NCBI RefSeq assembly: GCF_004798865.1
Contig: NW_025335268.1
Location: 58,842,374 to 58,906,373 of the forward strand
Length of the DNA stretch: 64,000 bases
From: Varanus komodoensis
Taxonomy: Eukaryota; Chordata; Lepidosauria; Squamata; Varanidae
Reading direction: 5' to 3'
Shown here piece after piece: positions 46,201-57,802 of this stretch. The translations under genes were made by a program, and so were the position numbers. Within the stretch, counting starts at the first letter, position 1; every line of letters begins with the position of its first letter. The notes below the pieces were generated by a model that ran no database searches, was not told where the DNA came from, and saw only the letters and a program-made list of their open reading frames with translations.

Positions 46201-48454
46201 TCACTTGCACAGGGGCAGAAAAAGTCCTGCTTGCCAAAAATATCTGGAGGGGATCACAGTTCTTCCCCCAAGAGGGGTGTGTGTGTGTGTGTGTGGGGGG
46301 GGTTACCACTGCCTCTCTCCAGGTGCTTAGTTTTCAGCAAAGGAACTTAAAATAAACCTCACACAAATGAATGGCAAAATTGTGCCATTCACTTGCGTGG
46401 GGATGAGGGGAGAGGAAAGAAGACCAGCCTGGGAAAGAGCAGAGGTTGAAACTGGGTCATGCTATAGTCTGCAGCCATTGGGAATGACAAAGCTGCTGTA
46501 GCTTATGCTATATGGACCTGGTGACAGTGGCTTATGTGAGGTTTTAACATCTCTTGCATAACCCTAAAACAGCACAGGAGTGTGAATATTCAGAAAGATC
46601 GTGACATGCAGGACAACCCAGCATGGCTTAAATAAGCTATGAACCCAGTGGGCAGGGAGAAGGAAAGGAGCTTCTGTATGGGAGCAGGGGGCAAGAGAGA
46701 AAGGGAGGGAGAGAAAACAGAGGAAAAAGTATGGGGAAGAGGGGGAAGAGAAGAGGTAGTGGGGAAGAAAGAGAGAAAAGAGTGCACACACAAGAGGCCA
46801 GAGCGAGTAGCACCTATGCAGGGTGTACATTCATGTGACTCAGTGCTGATGGGGGGATCCTCCAAACATTTTTGGGATCGCCTCTCCTCTACTCTACAGC
46901 AGCTAACTGGTGGTGGTGCCCAGGGTAGGTTTCCAAAATTTCAAAGGTGCGTAGGTGCCCAAAAAAGTCAGACACTTGTCATGTAAACAGTCAGTTCTTT
47001 AATATAACTGAGGCAGGAGGCCTCATGCACCGACTTCTACAAATTTCATGTAAACATACGAACCTCAGTACCATTAAAAATGGGAAAAAGCTTAAGAAGG
47101 GAGTTGAAAGCAGAGAAGGAAGACAGGAGAAATAAAAGAGGGTTTTAACCATTTCCTCACTATTTATCCATTTCAGCCTCTCTAAATGCTCCTCACTATG
47201 TTTGCTCAAACATGGAGGAAGGGGGGGGGGTTGAGCAAAGAAACAGTGGGGAGAGGAAGGGTTAAATGTTTTTAACCTGCTAGTTTTTCTCCAGCCTAAT
47301 TTCCCCTGAAGTTGCTTTAATTTAGGAAAGAAATTATATAGTATTGGGACTCAATCATATTTGCTTGTGTGTATTAGAGTTAGCTCTCCGGTGAAAGAAG
47401 CACCTGCAGTCAAAATATGGCAAAACACCAGGCCCAAGCACCTCCACCCTTCTTCTAGCATACCAGAAGGCCTGGGATCCCAGACTATAAAAAAGAGCTG
47501 CCTGCTCTGCAAAGGGTCTCTGGCAGTTTTTCAAAGGTAATGTGTCTTAGTAAGTACAAGAAGGCACTTCAGCACATTTTTTTTCTGGCTGTCCTCTTAG
47601 CCCTCCAACACCAGTCCAGGAAAATCCTTACATAAATGCTTCATTCAAAAAAATGCAAGTAATCACTGAAGAGATGCAGAACAGCCATCACCCAGAAGTT
47701 GCACCCAAAATTAAAATAAGGTTGGGAGATATCCAATCCCTGTGAGAAAGTGGAAACAAGACCCCTCTGAGCAGAACCCTTTGTGTTAGAAGCGATTGCT
47801 GAGGGCAGGATCTCTGTTTCTAAGTTTTTTATAGTGCGTCATTTATTATCTCCCAAACGCCTTGTTTACACACAGAATTTCCATTGTGGAATAGTATTTT
47901 ATAAGACAAAAAGGCAAATAGTTGCATATAAAATAAAAAGGACTTCTGGAAACTGTTCCAACTATAAATAATCTTTTCATCCTGACAGTTTAATCTGCCA
48001 CAGGACCTTCTGATGCACAGTCCAAAGGGATTGCTCTGTGTGTGATGTTTGGGTTGCCCTGCACTTCTGTGTGGGCGTTGCAGGTTGGAGATGGTGCTTC
48101 TCTAAATGAGGCATTTAGTTTGGTACTTTACCCAGGTGTCTTCTTTCATTTCTTTCTGAGGAAAATGTTCATTCTCACAGGGGTTTTTTCCCCATTTGCT
48201 TTCCTCTCTGCTTTTTTTATATGTTCTTGTATGTTCCCTTACACAATACAATATGGTGTTGTAATATAGAGCAGGATATAGATTTTACACAAGGCTTCCA
48301 TAGTACTTAATGGTGCCAACCAGGAAACTACTGCATAATCCTCTACACTAAAAGCTGTGAAAATATTTGGAAAGCATGAAAGAGATCCTAGGAAGATGAC
48401 AGCATTTGTAAGGTCCTGCAGTGTTGTTGGGTCATGAGCATGTAGAAAAACCCA
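43259..48454. other. Intergenic desert segment
   Basis: 5 kb without a recognisable exon. Contains a (G)12-like run near 45,398, a GTGTG/GGGG patch at 46,277-46,305 and a purine-rich (AG) patch at 46,655-46,790 that makes long but low-complexity frames. Confidence 0.4.
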
Positions 48455-48562
48455 TGGACCCAGGAGGTCTGGGATCAAGTCTCCAGTCAGCCATGAAGCT
48501 CACTGTGTGCACTCACAATCTCTCAGCCTAACCTGCCTCTCAGAGTTGTTGCAGAGAAACTG
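48455..48562 (+). mobile_element. MIR-like SINE fragment
   Basis: GGATCAAGTCTCCAGTCAGC, CATGAAGCTCACTGTGTGC, TCTCTCAGCCTAACCTGCCT and CTCAGAGTTGTTGCAG follow the SINE from B-box into core. Confidence 0.75.
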
Positions 48563-48624
48563 GTATCCTGCTGCTGCCAGAAAAATGATTCTTCTTTCCA
48601 CCCTAGATATAGGATACGGGGTGT

Positions 48625-49018
48625 GTTTAAGGCTACAATCCTATACTCCCGAGCTGGCTTTCATTTCCCCCATTTTAGAGGCATATGAAGAGAATGGTTC
48701 CTGAGGATCCACCATGTGCATGGAAAATTCCCAGTTGCTTTTTGGAGAACCGGCACAGGAAGCAAAGGGCGCAGAAGCTTGTGCAGTGACTGGGAGTGAG
48801 TTTGCAAGGTTGCTTTATTCCTTTGGAGGTCAGGCACTACTTTCTGCTCCTATCCTGTGGCCCACAGAATGCCACCAGATGACAGGATTACAGCACAAGA
48901 AAAGTACACTAAGGGCACGACCCTATGCAGGTTTGGACAAAAAGGCAATGGCTGTCAGGACTTACTGGGAGTTGTAGGCCTTTTCTTGCCTAAGCCTGCA
49001 CAGGATTGCAACTTAAAT
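48625..49018. repeat. Two family P2 pieces
   Basis: GGCTACAATCCTATACTCCC at 48,630 and ACGACCCTATGCAGGTTTGG ... CCTGCACAGGATTGCAAC at 48,915-49,012. The second has inverted ends (CCTATGCAGG / CCTGCACAGG) and a GACTTACTGGGAGTTGTAGG core. Confidence 0.5.
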
Positions 49019-50101
49019 GTTGTGAACTAGTAAAAACTCATAGTCAGTTATGCAAACTGAGAGAAATTATCCCAGATTAATGGGAAGTTCTGTATGGGAG
49101 AACTTAGATTGTGTAGATTTCCATGGGATACAGGCATGCCTAGTTTTGCTGTGTTACACAAGTCCTTATCCCGTGTTCTGCTGCTGAATGTAGCAATTAT
49201 TCTCTTTCTCCTTTGTCTTCTTATTTACATAGCATTCTATTTATTAATTGGCAGAGGCTGTACCATTTGCTTGCTCTTCATAAATTTAAGGAATGTGCAA
49301 GCACACAATGAACTATATATACCACACCTGACTAATCAGTGAAGTGCCCATTTGAGTCAGGTTATTTGCTGCTGTGGTTCTCTGAACCATTGTTTTTGTA
49401 AGAACTGAAACACTCTGAAATGTTCAGGTTGATAATTTTGAGCAAACAGCTTCTAAAGTCTAAGTAAATGAGATACAGTAGATTTGTGAATGGACCTCCT
49501 GACATTCTGTACCAGAAAAAAGGACTCAGGGGTTGGTTGGTTGGTTTGTTAACAATTTGTTTCACTAAACCGGTTGAAGAGAGTTTTTAAGTTGTTTTTT
49601 CTTTGTACCATTTCTTCAATGGAAATCATTCCCCACAGCTCTTGTGTTTCCCACTGGGAAAACATGGCATTTAATAAAATTCTGTTGACAGCTGTTTTTA
49701 AAATCTTGTTAGAAGTAACCCTTCACTGACCCTCTTTCTCACCAGTTTCTAGTCTTTGAAAAAGTAAGGAAGTAACTGTGAAATTGGAAGCAGAGTGTAA
49801 AGGAGTCCCAGCTCTAGAAATGTTACAACATTCCCCTCAAAATGGAATTAATGTGGCAGTAGATTTGCATGTCACTCTGCAGTGAAATGAAGCCACTGTG
49901 ACTTCCCTGAACTGGATGGGTTTTGCCACACTGGTTTTGCTAAGAATAAAACAGATCAGGGGATTGGAGCTGCAATGTGAAATGGTGGAAAGATGTGGAG
50001 TTTTTTAGTTAGAAAATAAGAAATAACTTACTGAGGGACATCATGGAACTTCATTAAAATATGAATTATGAGAAAACAGTGGATCAAGGGAGAGGTTTCG
50101 T
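49019..50101. other. AT-rich intergenic sequence
   Basis: No exon or repeat with ends recognised. A GGTTGGTTGGTTTG patch lies at 49,532-49,546. Confidence 0.4.
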
Positions 50102-50368
50102 TTGCATGCACTACTAGAACCAAGGAGGGCCAATGTCAAAAATAAGCATGTCTCGACATCTGGTGAGGCTCCAGTCGAGCAGGGCTCGTGGTCTTTGGAC
50201 TTGCTCCTTCTTGTCTCCATTTCAAGTTGCTTGTTCAGCAGCTTCTTTCTGGTCCAGAAAATTCTGGCAGCAAGAAGGAAAAGCAGGAGGTGCCCCTGCT
50301 TGCTTAATCACGAGGAGGAAGAGCGAGAGCCGCTGGTGAAAATAGTGACCCCCTCTGGCCACTGGTGA
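50102..50368 (+). other. Orphan 88-codon frame with a hydrophobic segment
   Basis: The frame has one strongly hydrophobic stretch (SLDLLLLVSISSCLFSSFFL, residues about 31-50), then a basic Arg/Lys patch, a Cys pair and an acidic EEEEREPLVK end. This would fit a small single-pass membrane protein with a short tail. No family is recognised, codons are not clearly biased, and there is no supported splice site or promoter. It may be chance or part of an old repeat. Confidence 0.2.
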
Positions 50369-50639
50369 CCCCCCTCTGGGGGACGCTCACAAAGGGCGTT
50401 TTGTTCCAGGGCTTTCAAAACACGTCACTGCCCTGGAATCGAGGAGTGTCCGGTGAAAAGCATTAGCTGGAGCTGCACTTAACTATAGCCCACCCCTTTT
50501 GACAAGAGCTGAAATGCAGTGGGTCAACTACTTGGGAAGGAAGGGGAAATGCTCCTGCCTTCCTTCACGTTCTTCAAGAGTGATGCGCATGCAGCCCTAG
50601 CTGCTGGATCAGAAAGGCCAGCTGGGCACACGCAGGGCT

Positions 50640-51035
50640 CTCCTTTCCTCACTCGGCGATGCACAGTAACGCGCTTTACGTGGGGCTTCCCCTGAAGACG
50701 GTCCGAACACTTCAATTGGTGCAAAATAGAGCTGCCAGGTTGCTGACGGGGACGGGGCNNNNNNNNNNNNNNNNNNNNNNNNNNNNNNNNNNNNNNNNNN
50801 NNNNNNNNNNNNNNNNNNNNNNNNNNNNNNNNNNNNNNNNNNNNNNNNNNNNNNNNNNATACTGTTAATTTTAATTTTATATTATTGTATCTCAGTGTAT
50901 TTTTTTATTTTTGTATTTAAGTGGTAATTTATTATGTTCTATTGTATTTGAATGTATCTTATTGTGTTGTAAGCCGCCTCGAGGCTTCGGCAAGGGGCGG
51001 CATAGAAATGTAATAATAATAATAATAATAATAAT
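50640..51035 (+). mobile_element. L2-type LINE 3' region split by an assembly gap
   Basis: Left of the gap: ALYVGLPLKTVRTLQLVQNR, AARLLTGTG (RT end). Right of it: AT-rich 3' UTR, GTAAGCCGCCTCGAGGCTTC and GGCAAGGGGCGGCATAGAAA, then (TAA)n. The part between (about 300 bp in sister copies) is missing or hidden in the gap. Confidence 0.9.
50759..50858. other. Assembly gap of 100 N
   Basis: Exactly 100 N, the default length for a gap of unknown size. Confidence 0.99.
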
Positions 51036-51062
51036 TATTATTATTATTATTATTATTATTAT
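51012..51062. repeat. (TAA)n joined head-on to (TTA)n
   Basis: A TAA run of about eight units switches to a TTA run of about nine units, so the whole is a long self-complementary hairpin. The left part is the tail of the L2. Confidence 0.9.
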
Positions 51063-51159
51063 TTGCCCTAGCACTCTCCCCATTGCTAGAAGAGACACAC
51101 ACCACTTCCTTGGCTATATTAACACAAATATCTGACCCCTGACTCAGAAACTTTTTTTT

Positions 51160-51290
51160 AACTGTTATCATGGTTTAAATTATGCCTTTAATCTATTTTA
51201 AGATTAAGGTTGTGTTATCTGTCTTGAGCGCCATTTTTGGGGAACAGAGTGGAAAGGCAGGTATAAGTCAAATAAATAAGTCAATACTTT
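51160..51290 (+). mobile_element. Old LINE/SINE tail
   Basis: TTATCTGTCTTGAGCGCCAT, TTTTGGGGAACAGAGTGGAA and AGGCAGGTATAAGTCAAATA followed by AATAAG match the end of MIR-like/L2 elements. No head is visible. Confidence 0.5.
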
Positions 51291-51456
51291 TTGCTGTCTC
51301 CTAGACTGCCTTAAAGACACCACAATAGCAACATTACAGAAATATAATGGAATTAAATGAGTTGATTCTCCCTCCACCAGAGAAAGGTCTTATTCCAAAA
51401 GGCCTTGGGCCATGACATTGCCTTATATTTAAATGATCTCCCAGTGTCTGTTCCAG

Positions 51457-51512
51457 CTTCTCTTCTCTTCTCTTCTCTTCTCTTCTCTTCTCTTCTCTTC
51501 TCTTCTCTTCTC
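51457..51512. repeat. (TTCTC)n microsatellite
   Basis: About 11 uninterrupted CTTCT units. The flank at 51,530-51,610 includes TTGGTCTGATCCAACAAGGC, the end of a common squamate repeat, so the microsatellite may have grown inside it. Confidence 0.95.
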
Positions 51513-51894
51513 ACTCAGCCTGAATGGCAATTGCAGGAGACAGTGCTAGCTAGATGTGGCAGGTGTTTGGTCTGATCCAACAAGGCATCTGAGATGTGCT
51601 TTTAATAGTCCATGCAGTTCCTTTCAGGTACAGGTTGAAGTACGTTCTTGTGATTTGCCTGTCCTATACTTTGTTTATGACAAAATATTATGGTTTTGAT
51701 TAAGCCAATGCACTAAGCACTAAGTGTTCCTATTCCTCCCCACCCCCACCCCTGCTTAGGACCCTAGTCAATAAGTGATGATCTGTAGATGGAAGTAGAT
51801 TTACCAAACGTGGAACTACAGAATATCTGTGTTTTGTTATTTGCTTTTTATATCACTAAAACACAGTGAAGTCACTCAAGTTCCGATTATTTAC

Positions 51895-52075
51895 TAAATA
51901 TTTTATTTGAAGATTTGTATCCTATCTTTCCTGTAAGGAGACCATGGTAGCTTATGTGATCTGCCTTCTCTCCGTTTTATCTTCACAACAACTCTGTGAC
52001 ATAGGCTAGGTTAAGAGTCAGTGAAAACCACCCAGTGACCTTCATGGTTGGTTGGGCTAGAAACTGCATCTTTAT
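51895..52075 (-). mobile_element. MIR-like SINE fragment
   Basis: TTTGTATCCTATCTTTCCTG, TTTTATCTTCACAACAACTC, TGACATAGGCTAGGTTAAG and CACCCAGTGACCTTCATGG follow the reversed SINE. The head is lost. Confidence 0.75.
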
Positions 52076-54186
52076 CTAGAGCTGGGCTGAAAGGAGGAGG
52101 GTTCCTTGGCCTCAGGGCTCAGTGACTCCCCTGCTGGGCAGTTTGGGCCTGTGGCAAAGTTCAGCTGGACCAGTGGGAGCCTGGCATTGTTTCTTTTTGA
52201 AAGGAATCCTGAGGAAAAAAGGCAGGGAATGTCACCCCCTCCTCCCAAATACTGTATGTACCAAAAGAACCATGCTGTTTGGTGCTAATGGGGGAAGCAG
52301 TAGAGGTACATTTGTGAACATCTAGGCATGGAGTTGGGCATTTGGGTCATGCACAGTGTTTTGAACAGTTTCGGCACTACCACCAATGATAGACATAAAC
52401 AGATATTCACGTATAAGAGGCCTCAGGAACGGTCTTCCAAATTTTATCTACACATCTAGCAAAGATTACAAATTTGCCATTGTCTTTCAATATTTCTTCA
52501 TTGTTGCCTAAACATTATGTTGCAGAAAACTTGGCAATCTAACTGAATAAAGCATTCCAGCCAGAGCACCAGAACTAAACAGATGGCCAGAACATTTTGA
52601 AAATGAGGCTAACCCTGGCCTGTGCTGGAAGGGCTAACTCTCTTCACCCTCTTTCTTAAAATTAAATTGAGATGTGTCCTGAAACGGCTGCCATGTGACA
52701 GTATCTCATTAGCACATTTAATGTGTAAATGCTGGCTGGCATGGAAATGTGACATTTGCTTAATGAGAGTTTGCCTGATGGAACCCACAGGTGACAGTTT
52801 AATGAACTGTTGGTGAGAGTGGCAAGAAGGAGGAATTGGTGAACACCTCTTTGAGATAAGCTTGTAGATTACTATGGTTACTGACTTTTAAATCTCTATT
52901 CCCTGACAGCAGCATATCCATTAAAAACAGGCAAAGCCATTTTTCTTCCTGTTTCTGAAAGGTTTTAGCAACATTCATGGCCTACTGGTGAATCTAGCCT
53001 TTGAAAAACAGGTTTGTTCATTTGGGGCAAGCAGTAAAATGGAAAGACGACAAGAAAAAACATGTTTTATAATAGCAAAATGGAAAGGCACTAGATCAAA
53101 TATAGCTTCTCTTTATTGATGTCATTTCAAGAAGGCAGTTGTGTTAGCCTGTTGTAGAAAAAAACAATGAAACATCTTGTGACACTTAAAAGATTAACAA
53201 TTTTATTCCTATATATGTTTTTGTGGACTATCAGCTGAAATGGGCTATACTCCATGAAAATCATGCCAGATAGATGAGTCAGTCTTTGAGGTGCCACAAG
53301 ACATTCTCTATTGGCCACATAATGTGGTACAGGTATTTATTCACTTATCTTTACAGAATCCAAAATGCAGTTAATTTTTGTTGGGGAACACAGACAGATT
53401 ACTTTGGGGAGGTGGGGGTTGGGGGAAGGTGCTTGATAGCCTCACAATTTAATAAAAATGGACCACATATTGCAAAGATTTCTCAACTCATGGTTTTCCC
53501 AAGCATTTCTACAGAATCTCAGAAGTGTAGAACTAGAAGCAGCACCATGAATCAATTGTTTTACTTCAGCATATTCTGCTCCTGAAGTCTATACTTTGAC
53601 AGATGCTACCACCACACTGTCTTTGAAAGTGTTCACCAAGGCTTATTGGAAGACTTTTTGTAATCACTAAATGCTGCTACAGCATTCAACTAGCAATACT
53701 TTCTTTTTTAAGCTATGTTTGCAGTTTGTTGAGAGCTTTTTTTTTTTTTTTACTAAGAATTCTTTTAGATAGTGAATCAACTTGATGAAAAAACATGAGG
53801 ATGCTGTTCTGAGATAAGGAAAATGATGCCACAAATGTGTGCAAGACAGATTACACATTTCTAATGTTAACATCATAGAGGGCAAGATGCTCTGCATCAC
53901 ACTTTCAGAGATGGAATCTAGAATATTTGTATTGCAAACCCAACACGCCAATAGGCCTACTGAATTACAAGATGATACACAGCAGCAATGGTCAGAGCCT
54001 CCACCTCAAAAAAATCACCTCCCACATCAACTTTTCGAGCTATGCAGAGACTCACCAGTATTGCTACACTCATGCAGATGCATTTATTCTTATTTGTACC
54101 TTAACTTTACACAAAAAATATTATTCAAGGAGGCTTCCAATCTGGAAGACGATCATACCTACTGCTTGCATATAATGCTGCTGTAG
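52076..54186. other. Intergenic sequence, one candidate conserved element
   Basis: No exon found. The stretch 52,560-52,830 is free of repeats and has ATTAGCACATTTAATGTG and TGCTTAATGAGAG cores with GC near 45 percent, which looks like a non-coding regulatory element. The rest is AT-rich with a T run at 53,738-53,751. Confidence 0.35.
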
Positions 54187-54194
54187 TTCCAGAC

Positions 54195-54970
54195 CAGGGG
54201 GTCGGCAACCTTTAACACTCAAAGAGCCATTTGGACCCGTTTCCCACACAAAAGAAAACACTGGAAGCCACAAAACCCTTTTGACATCTAAAATGAAGAT
54301 AACACTGCATATATCATTTTTTACCTTAATGCTATGTATATCTTCATTATGATTTAGCTGCAGCTCTTGTTCAGTCACTAAAACTGTTATTTTTAATCTT
54401 ACATTATAAACTAGTAGGACTCCTTTCATATATTTTGAATAGAACAGCTTCCTGCAGAGTCAAAGTCAGTGCTAAAGGGCTGCATGCATTAAACAGCAAA
54501 CCCCATAAGTTCATCAGCAGTAAAAGCAAATGAATCTACCCATGTATCATCAAACGTTTGATTTTCTTCAGAAACTTTTCTTCGATTTATCCAAGTAAAT
54601 CGCCATGGGTCCACAGATCAGCGGCTGTTCCAGAGATGATATAGGTGTGTTTAGTGACTGATTACTCAAGTGTTGTGAATTGTGACAGGTCCCAAGTGCA
54701 GCTTTTAACATTCAGATGAAGGAGATTACATTGGGACAAAGAGAATCCTTTCAGTTTCGTGTAACATGAAAGCCTGCAGGAAGTTTGTTTAGCAGAGGAA
54801 TGTAGTGATTTATTTAACTAGCTGATTTACTAAACTAGCTAGTGTTCCTGAGTGGCGCTTTGAGCAGATCAGCGACTGGACTGTGCCGGCATGTGTTTTG
54901 AGTGACGGAGCCACAGCAGAGGGGTTCAAGAGCCATGTGCAGCTCTGGAGCCGTGGGTTGCCAACCTCTG
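54195..54970. mobile_element. hAT-type non-autonomous DNA element, 776 bp
   Basis: Left end CAGGGGGTCGGCAACC and right end (reversed) CAGAGGTTGGCAACCC are terminal inverted repeats. The element is flanked by an 8-bp target-site duplication, TTCCAGAC on the left (54,187-54,194) and TTCTAGAC on the right (54,971-54,978), with one mismatch. Next to both ends is the AAGAGCCAT subterminal motif in inverted positions. The interior has no transposase frame. Eight-base duplications and CAG ends are the mark of hAT elements. Confidence 0.85.
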
Positions 54971-55619
54971 TTCTAGACTATTAAAAAGTTCTTCCATGGA
55001 ACCAACTTTGCTTCTCTTTTAAGAGTTTATCTGGCTTACAGAGCAAGGTGTAACTGTCTTTGTCAAAACTGCATACATATCATAAATTAAGTCAGGTAGA
55101 GGAAGCAGAGCTGGTTCCATGAACAACAAATAGGAGTTCTTTAGCAAGCAAGCATCAGTTAGTAATAGGTGTCAGTAAGCAAGTTATTTTCCCATTCGCA
55201 AGAATATACACTTTGATACATGCTCTACTAAAATCAATGAGTTATGCATTCACAAATTAGTTTGAGGACTGTTGTGTTTACTTTGTACCTCCACTTCTGT
55301 AACTTCTACTGAGTTGTAACTGGATTACTGTCGTCTTAATATGATATTATGAAAACTTAAATCTTTTCTTAATGATGATCGTGCTTTGTATAAATAGCTC
55401 TAGTATATTGAAATTAGTATTCAGAGTGACTATTTTTTAGAAAGGAAAAAAACATAATTTCATCACACTGTGATTACTCATTCTCTGTATGTGGTACAAG
55501 AAGCTTATCGGATGAAGAAATATATTTTGCAAGACTAAGGTAATAAAGATCACATATTATTCTTGGCCAGCACTGGCCTAGAGATGACTCAAAATACAAT
55601 TACAGGCAAACTATTGTTA

Positions 55620-55722
55620 TTTCTTGTATTTTAATTTTATGTTGTGAGCCGCCCCGAGGCTTCGGCGAATGGGGCGGCATAGAAATGTTTTAATAAATAA
55701 ATAAATAAATAAATAATAAACT
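55620..55722 (+). mobile_element. L2-type LINE 3' tail
   Basis: TTGTGAGCCGCCCCGAGGCT TCGGCGAATGGGGCGGC is the 3' stem (10-11 bp arms), followed by ATAGAAATGTTTT and (AATA)n. Confidence 0.85.
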
Positions 55723-55754
55723 ATCAACAGTTTCTTTGGTAAAAGGAAGGTAAG

Positions 55755-56215
55755 TTGGTCTAGATAATAAGTTGGCCTGGGGCTGGAATATCTGAAGGAA
55801 TGCCTGGCCCATATTAAGATTTTCAGTGGAGGCCCTTCTGCATAAGCCGCCGACAAAGTGAAGGGGAAAACGACTAGAAGGGCCTTCTCCATCATGGCCC
55901 TTCACTTGTGCAACACTCTCCCTAAACAAACGTGCTTGGTGCCCTCACTACTTAGTTTTTGCCACCAGGTTAAGATGTTTTTATTTAACACTTGTTTGTA
56001 GAAGCTACTCTGCTTTTATCCTGTTGTTATTGCTGCTTGCTTCTTATGTTGTCTTGCTGTGTATATTATATAATCTTGAATTTTATTCTACACATTTGCT
56101 TTCATTGTTTTAATTTTGATTTTACTGTTTCATTCTTGTTTTATGTTGGTTGTCCATGGTTTTTATTGTAAGCTGTCCAGAACCTCTGGGCTATAGGGCA
56201 GCGAATGAATGAATG
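55755..56215 (+). mobile_element. Second, older L2-type LINE 3' end
   Basis: ECLAHI-, RRAFSIMALHLCNTLPK- and HQVKMFLFNTCL-like segments mark the L2 C-terminus. The 3' UTR ends in GTAAGCTGTCCAGAACCTC and GGGCAGCGAATGAATGAATG. The stem differs from that of the copy just to its left, so it is another subfamily. Confidence 0.8.
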
Positions 56216-56279
56216 CTACTAACTGTTTACCTGGAATCTCCACTTAAAAATGGGAAGAGAATACAGGCAAAGTTACAGC

Positions 56280-56332
56280 AATATATCCATAGGATATGGA
56301 TATATTATCCATAGGCTATATTGCTGCTGTCT
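56280..56332. repeat. Imperfect AT-rich hairpin
   Basis: AGCAATATATCCATAGGATA and TATCCATAGGCTATATTGCT are near inverted repeats around TGGATATAT. Confidence 0.6.
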
Positions 56333-56825
56333 AAATGTACATGGGTTTGCTTAGATCCCCAGCATACTTCTTTGGAAGCAGATATAAGTTGAATTCAGTG
56401 AAACATACTATAATTAAATAGATTGAATAGAATGCTGAATTTGACCAGAGGCTGGGCATCAGTACAGAAACTGGAAGACATCACAGGTGCTTGCTTTTCA
56501 GCAAGATGGATAGAATGTAGGAAAGAAACCAGGTGTGATCTATTTGTTGATCAGATCATGGGATATATGTCTTTCCTGTGAAGACTTCCTTGTATTACTA
56601 GCCTTTTAAAATGAAGACTGTGTACAGAACTGTAGCTTTGAATATTTCTGATGCCTGTCTGATTTGAACCTCAAATAGTGACTGTTTATAATCAATCTTT
56701 GTAAGCCACTTTGCTAGCTATTGGTGCAAGTGCATTCAGACTGAAATTTCATTACTGCAAGAACCTATTTGCCTTTTGTTATTTAACAATAAGAAACTAT
56801 GGTACAGTTCCAAATCGCATAACAA

Positions 56826-56831
56826 TTTAAT
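56826..56831 (-). terminator. Candidate QRSL1 poly(A) signal (ATTAAA)
   Basis: On the minus strand ATTAAA lies about 176 bases after the QRSL1 stop. No AATAAA is closer. A longer 3' UTR is possible. Confidence 0.35.
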
Positions 56832-57006
56832 TGCATAGTAAAAATACCACAGATGATTTCAGTACCCATTCCATTTCGATTCCATCCCTGCATTCTGAAA
56901 CAACGTTAATCATGAAGAAATTATGTTCAGAACTTCAAAACACCGAACTCTGGGCTTTTTCCATAATCAGTTTCATGGTACAGTCAATAAACCTTCCAGT
57001 CCCACT

Positions 57007-57218
57007 TCATGAAAAAAATGCTGACTTCTCTGGGTGAGAGACAGGATCAAGGTGATCCATTATTCCTTCTAGTTGAATGACAGGGAACTGTACTTGCTTT
57101 TCAAACCATTTGGCTACTGTGAGAAGCTGAGCCTCATGGAAAGCACGGCCAATAAACTGCAGCCCAATTGGTAAGCCTTTGTCTGAGAGTGCTGAAGGAA
57201 CATTTATAGCTGGCAGGC
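57007..57218 (-). CDS. QRSL1: QRSL1, last coding exon
   Basis: QRSL1 is subunit A of the mitochondrial GatCAB amidotransferase, which turns Glu-tRNA(Gln) into Gln-tRNA(Gln) using ammonia from glutamine. This exon encodes the last 69 residues: [40 protein letters not shown] and [15 protein letters not shown], which are the conserved closing segments of the amidase fold, then a variable tail [12 protein letters not shown] and TGA at 57,009-57,007. The exon starts after the acceptor TATTTCAG (AG at 57,220-57,219). The first two bases complete a Gly codon split from the previous exon, so the phases agree. Its length matches the human protein's end closely; only the last 15 or so residues differ. 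Confidence 0.97.
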
Positions 57219-57577
57219 CTGAAATATAAAATGCATAATTATTTGCATCATCTGGTACGAACACATGATCCAACAGAACAGGAATATATGCACATGACAA
57301 ATCTTTAGCTTTATAGATTTTCCAAACTGAAATGAACTACTGACATTTCTTTATCTTATTTCTTCTTAAAACAAACCTTTATTACCATTTTGCTTTTACG
57401 GCCATTGAGCTGAGTGGTTTCCAAAGTCACCCAACAAGACAAGATCAAATCAATGATTTACAGAAGATCTCTAGCTTCTGAAGGTTGATTTAATATGATC
57501 CATCAGATTGGCCTTTATTCTGCACTTGACTAAATGGTCATATTCCAGTTTATATGGTCATCTTGACTACCTCCAAT

Positions 57578-57802
57578 TTTTTGTTTAGTATATTTATATC
57601 TCATCTTTTAGGTGACTTACATCATTCTTCTCATCCTCCCATACTTATCCTCAGAACAGCAAACCTGTGAGATAGGTTGGTCTGAGAGCCTGTGACTGGT
57701 CCAAAGGGACCCAGTGAACTTCATGGGTGAGTGGAGACTAGAACCCAGACTGCCTGAGCCCCAGTCCTGCACTCTTAACTGCTACACCACACTGACTTTC
57801 AA
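57578..57802 (-). mobile_element. MIR-like SINE, nearly full length
   Basis: AACTGCTACACCACACTGAC at one end is the complement of the A-box. GAACCCAGACTGCCTGAGC covers the B-box, then CACCC-like core and GTGAGATAGGTTGGTCTGAG, and a tail at TATATTTATATCTCATCTTT. Confidence 0.85.

Noticed and set aside
46639-46986. Plus-strand frame rich in Glu, Lys, Gly and Arg
   Set aside because: Made by a purine-rich low-complexity patch.
50892-51171. Frames with poly-Ile, poly-Asn or poly-Tyr
   Set aside because: Translations of the TAA/TTA repeat.
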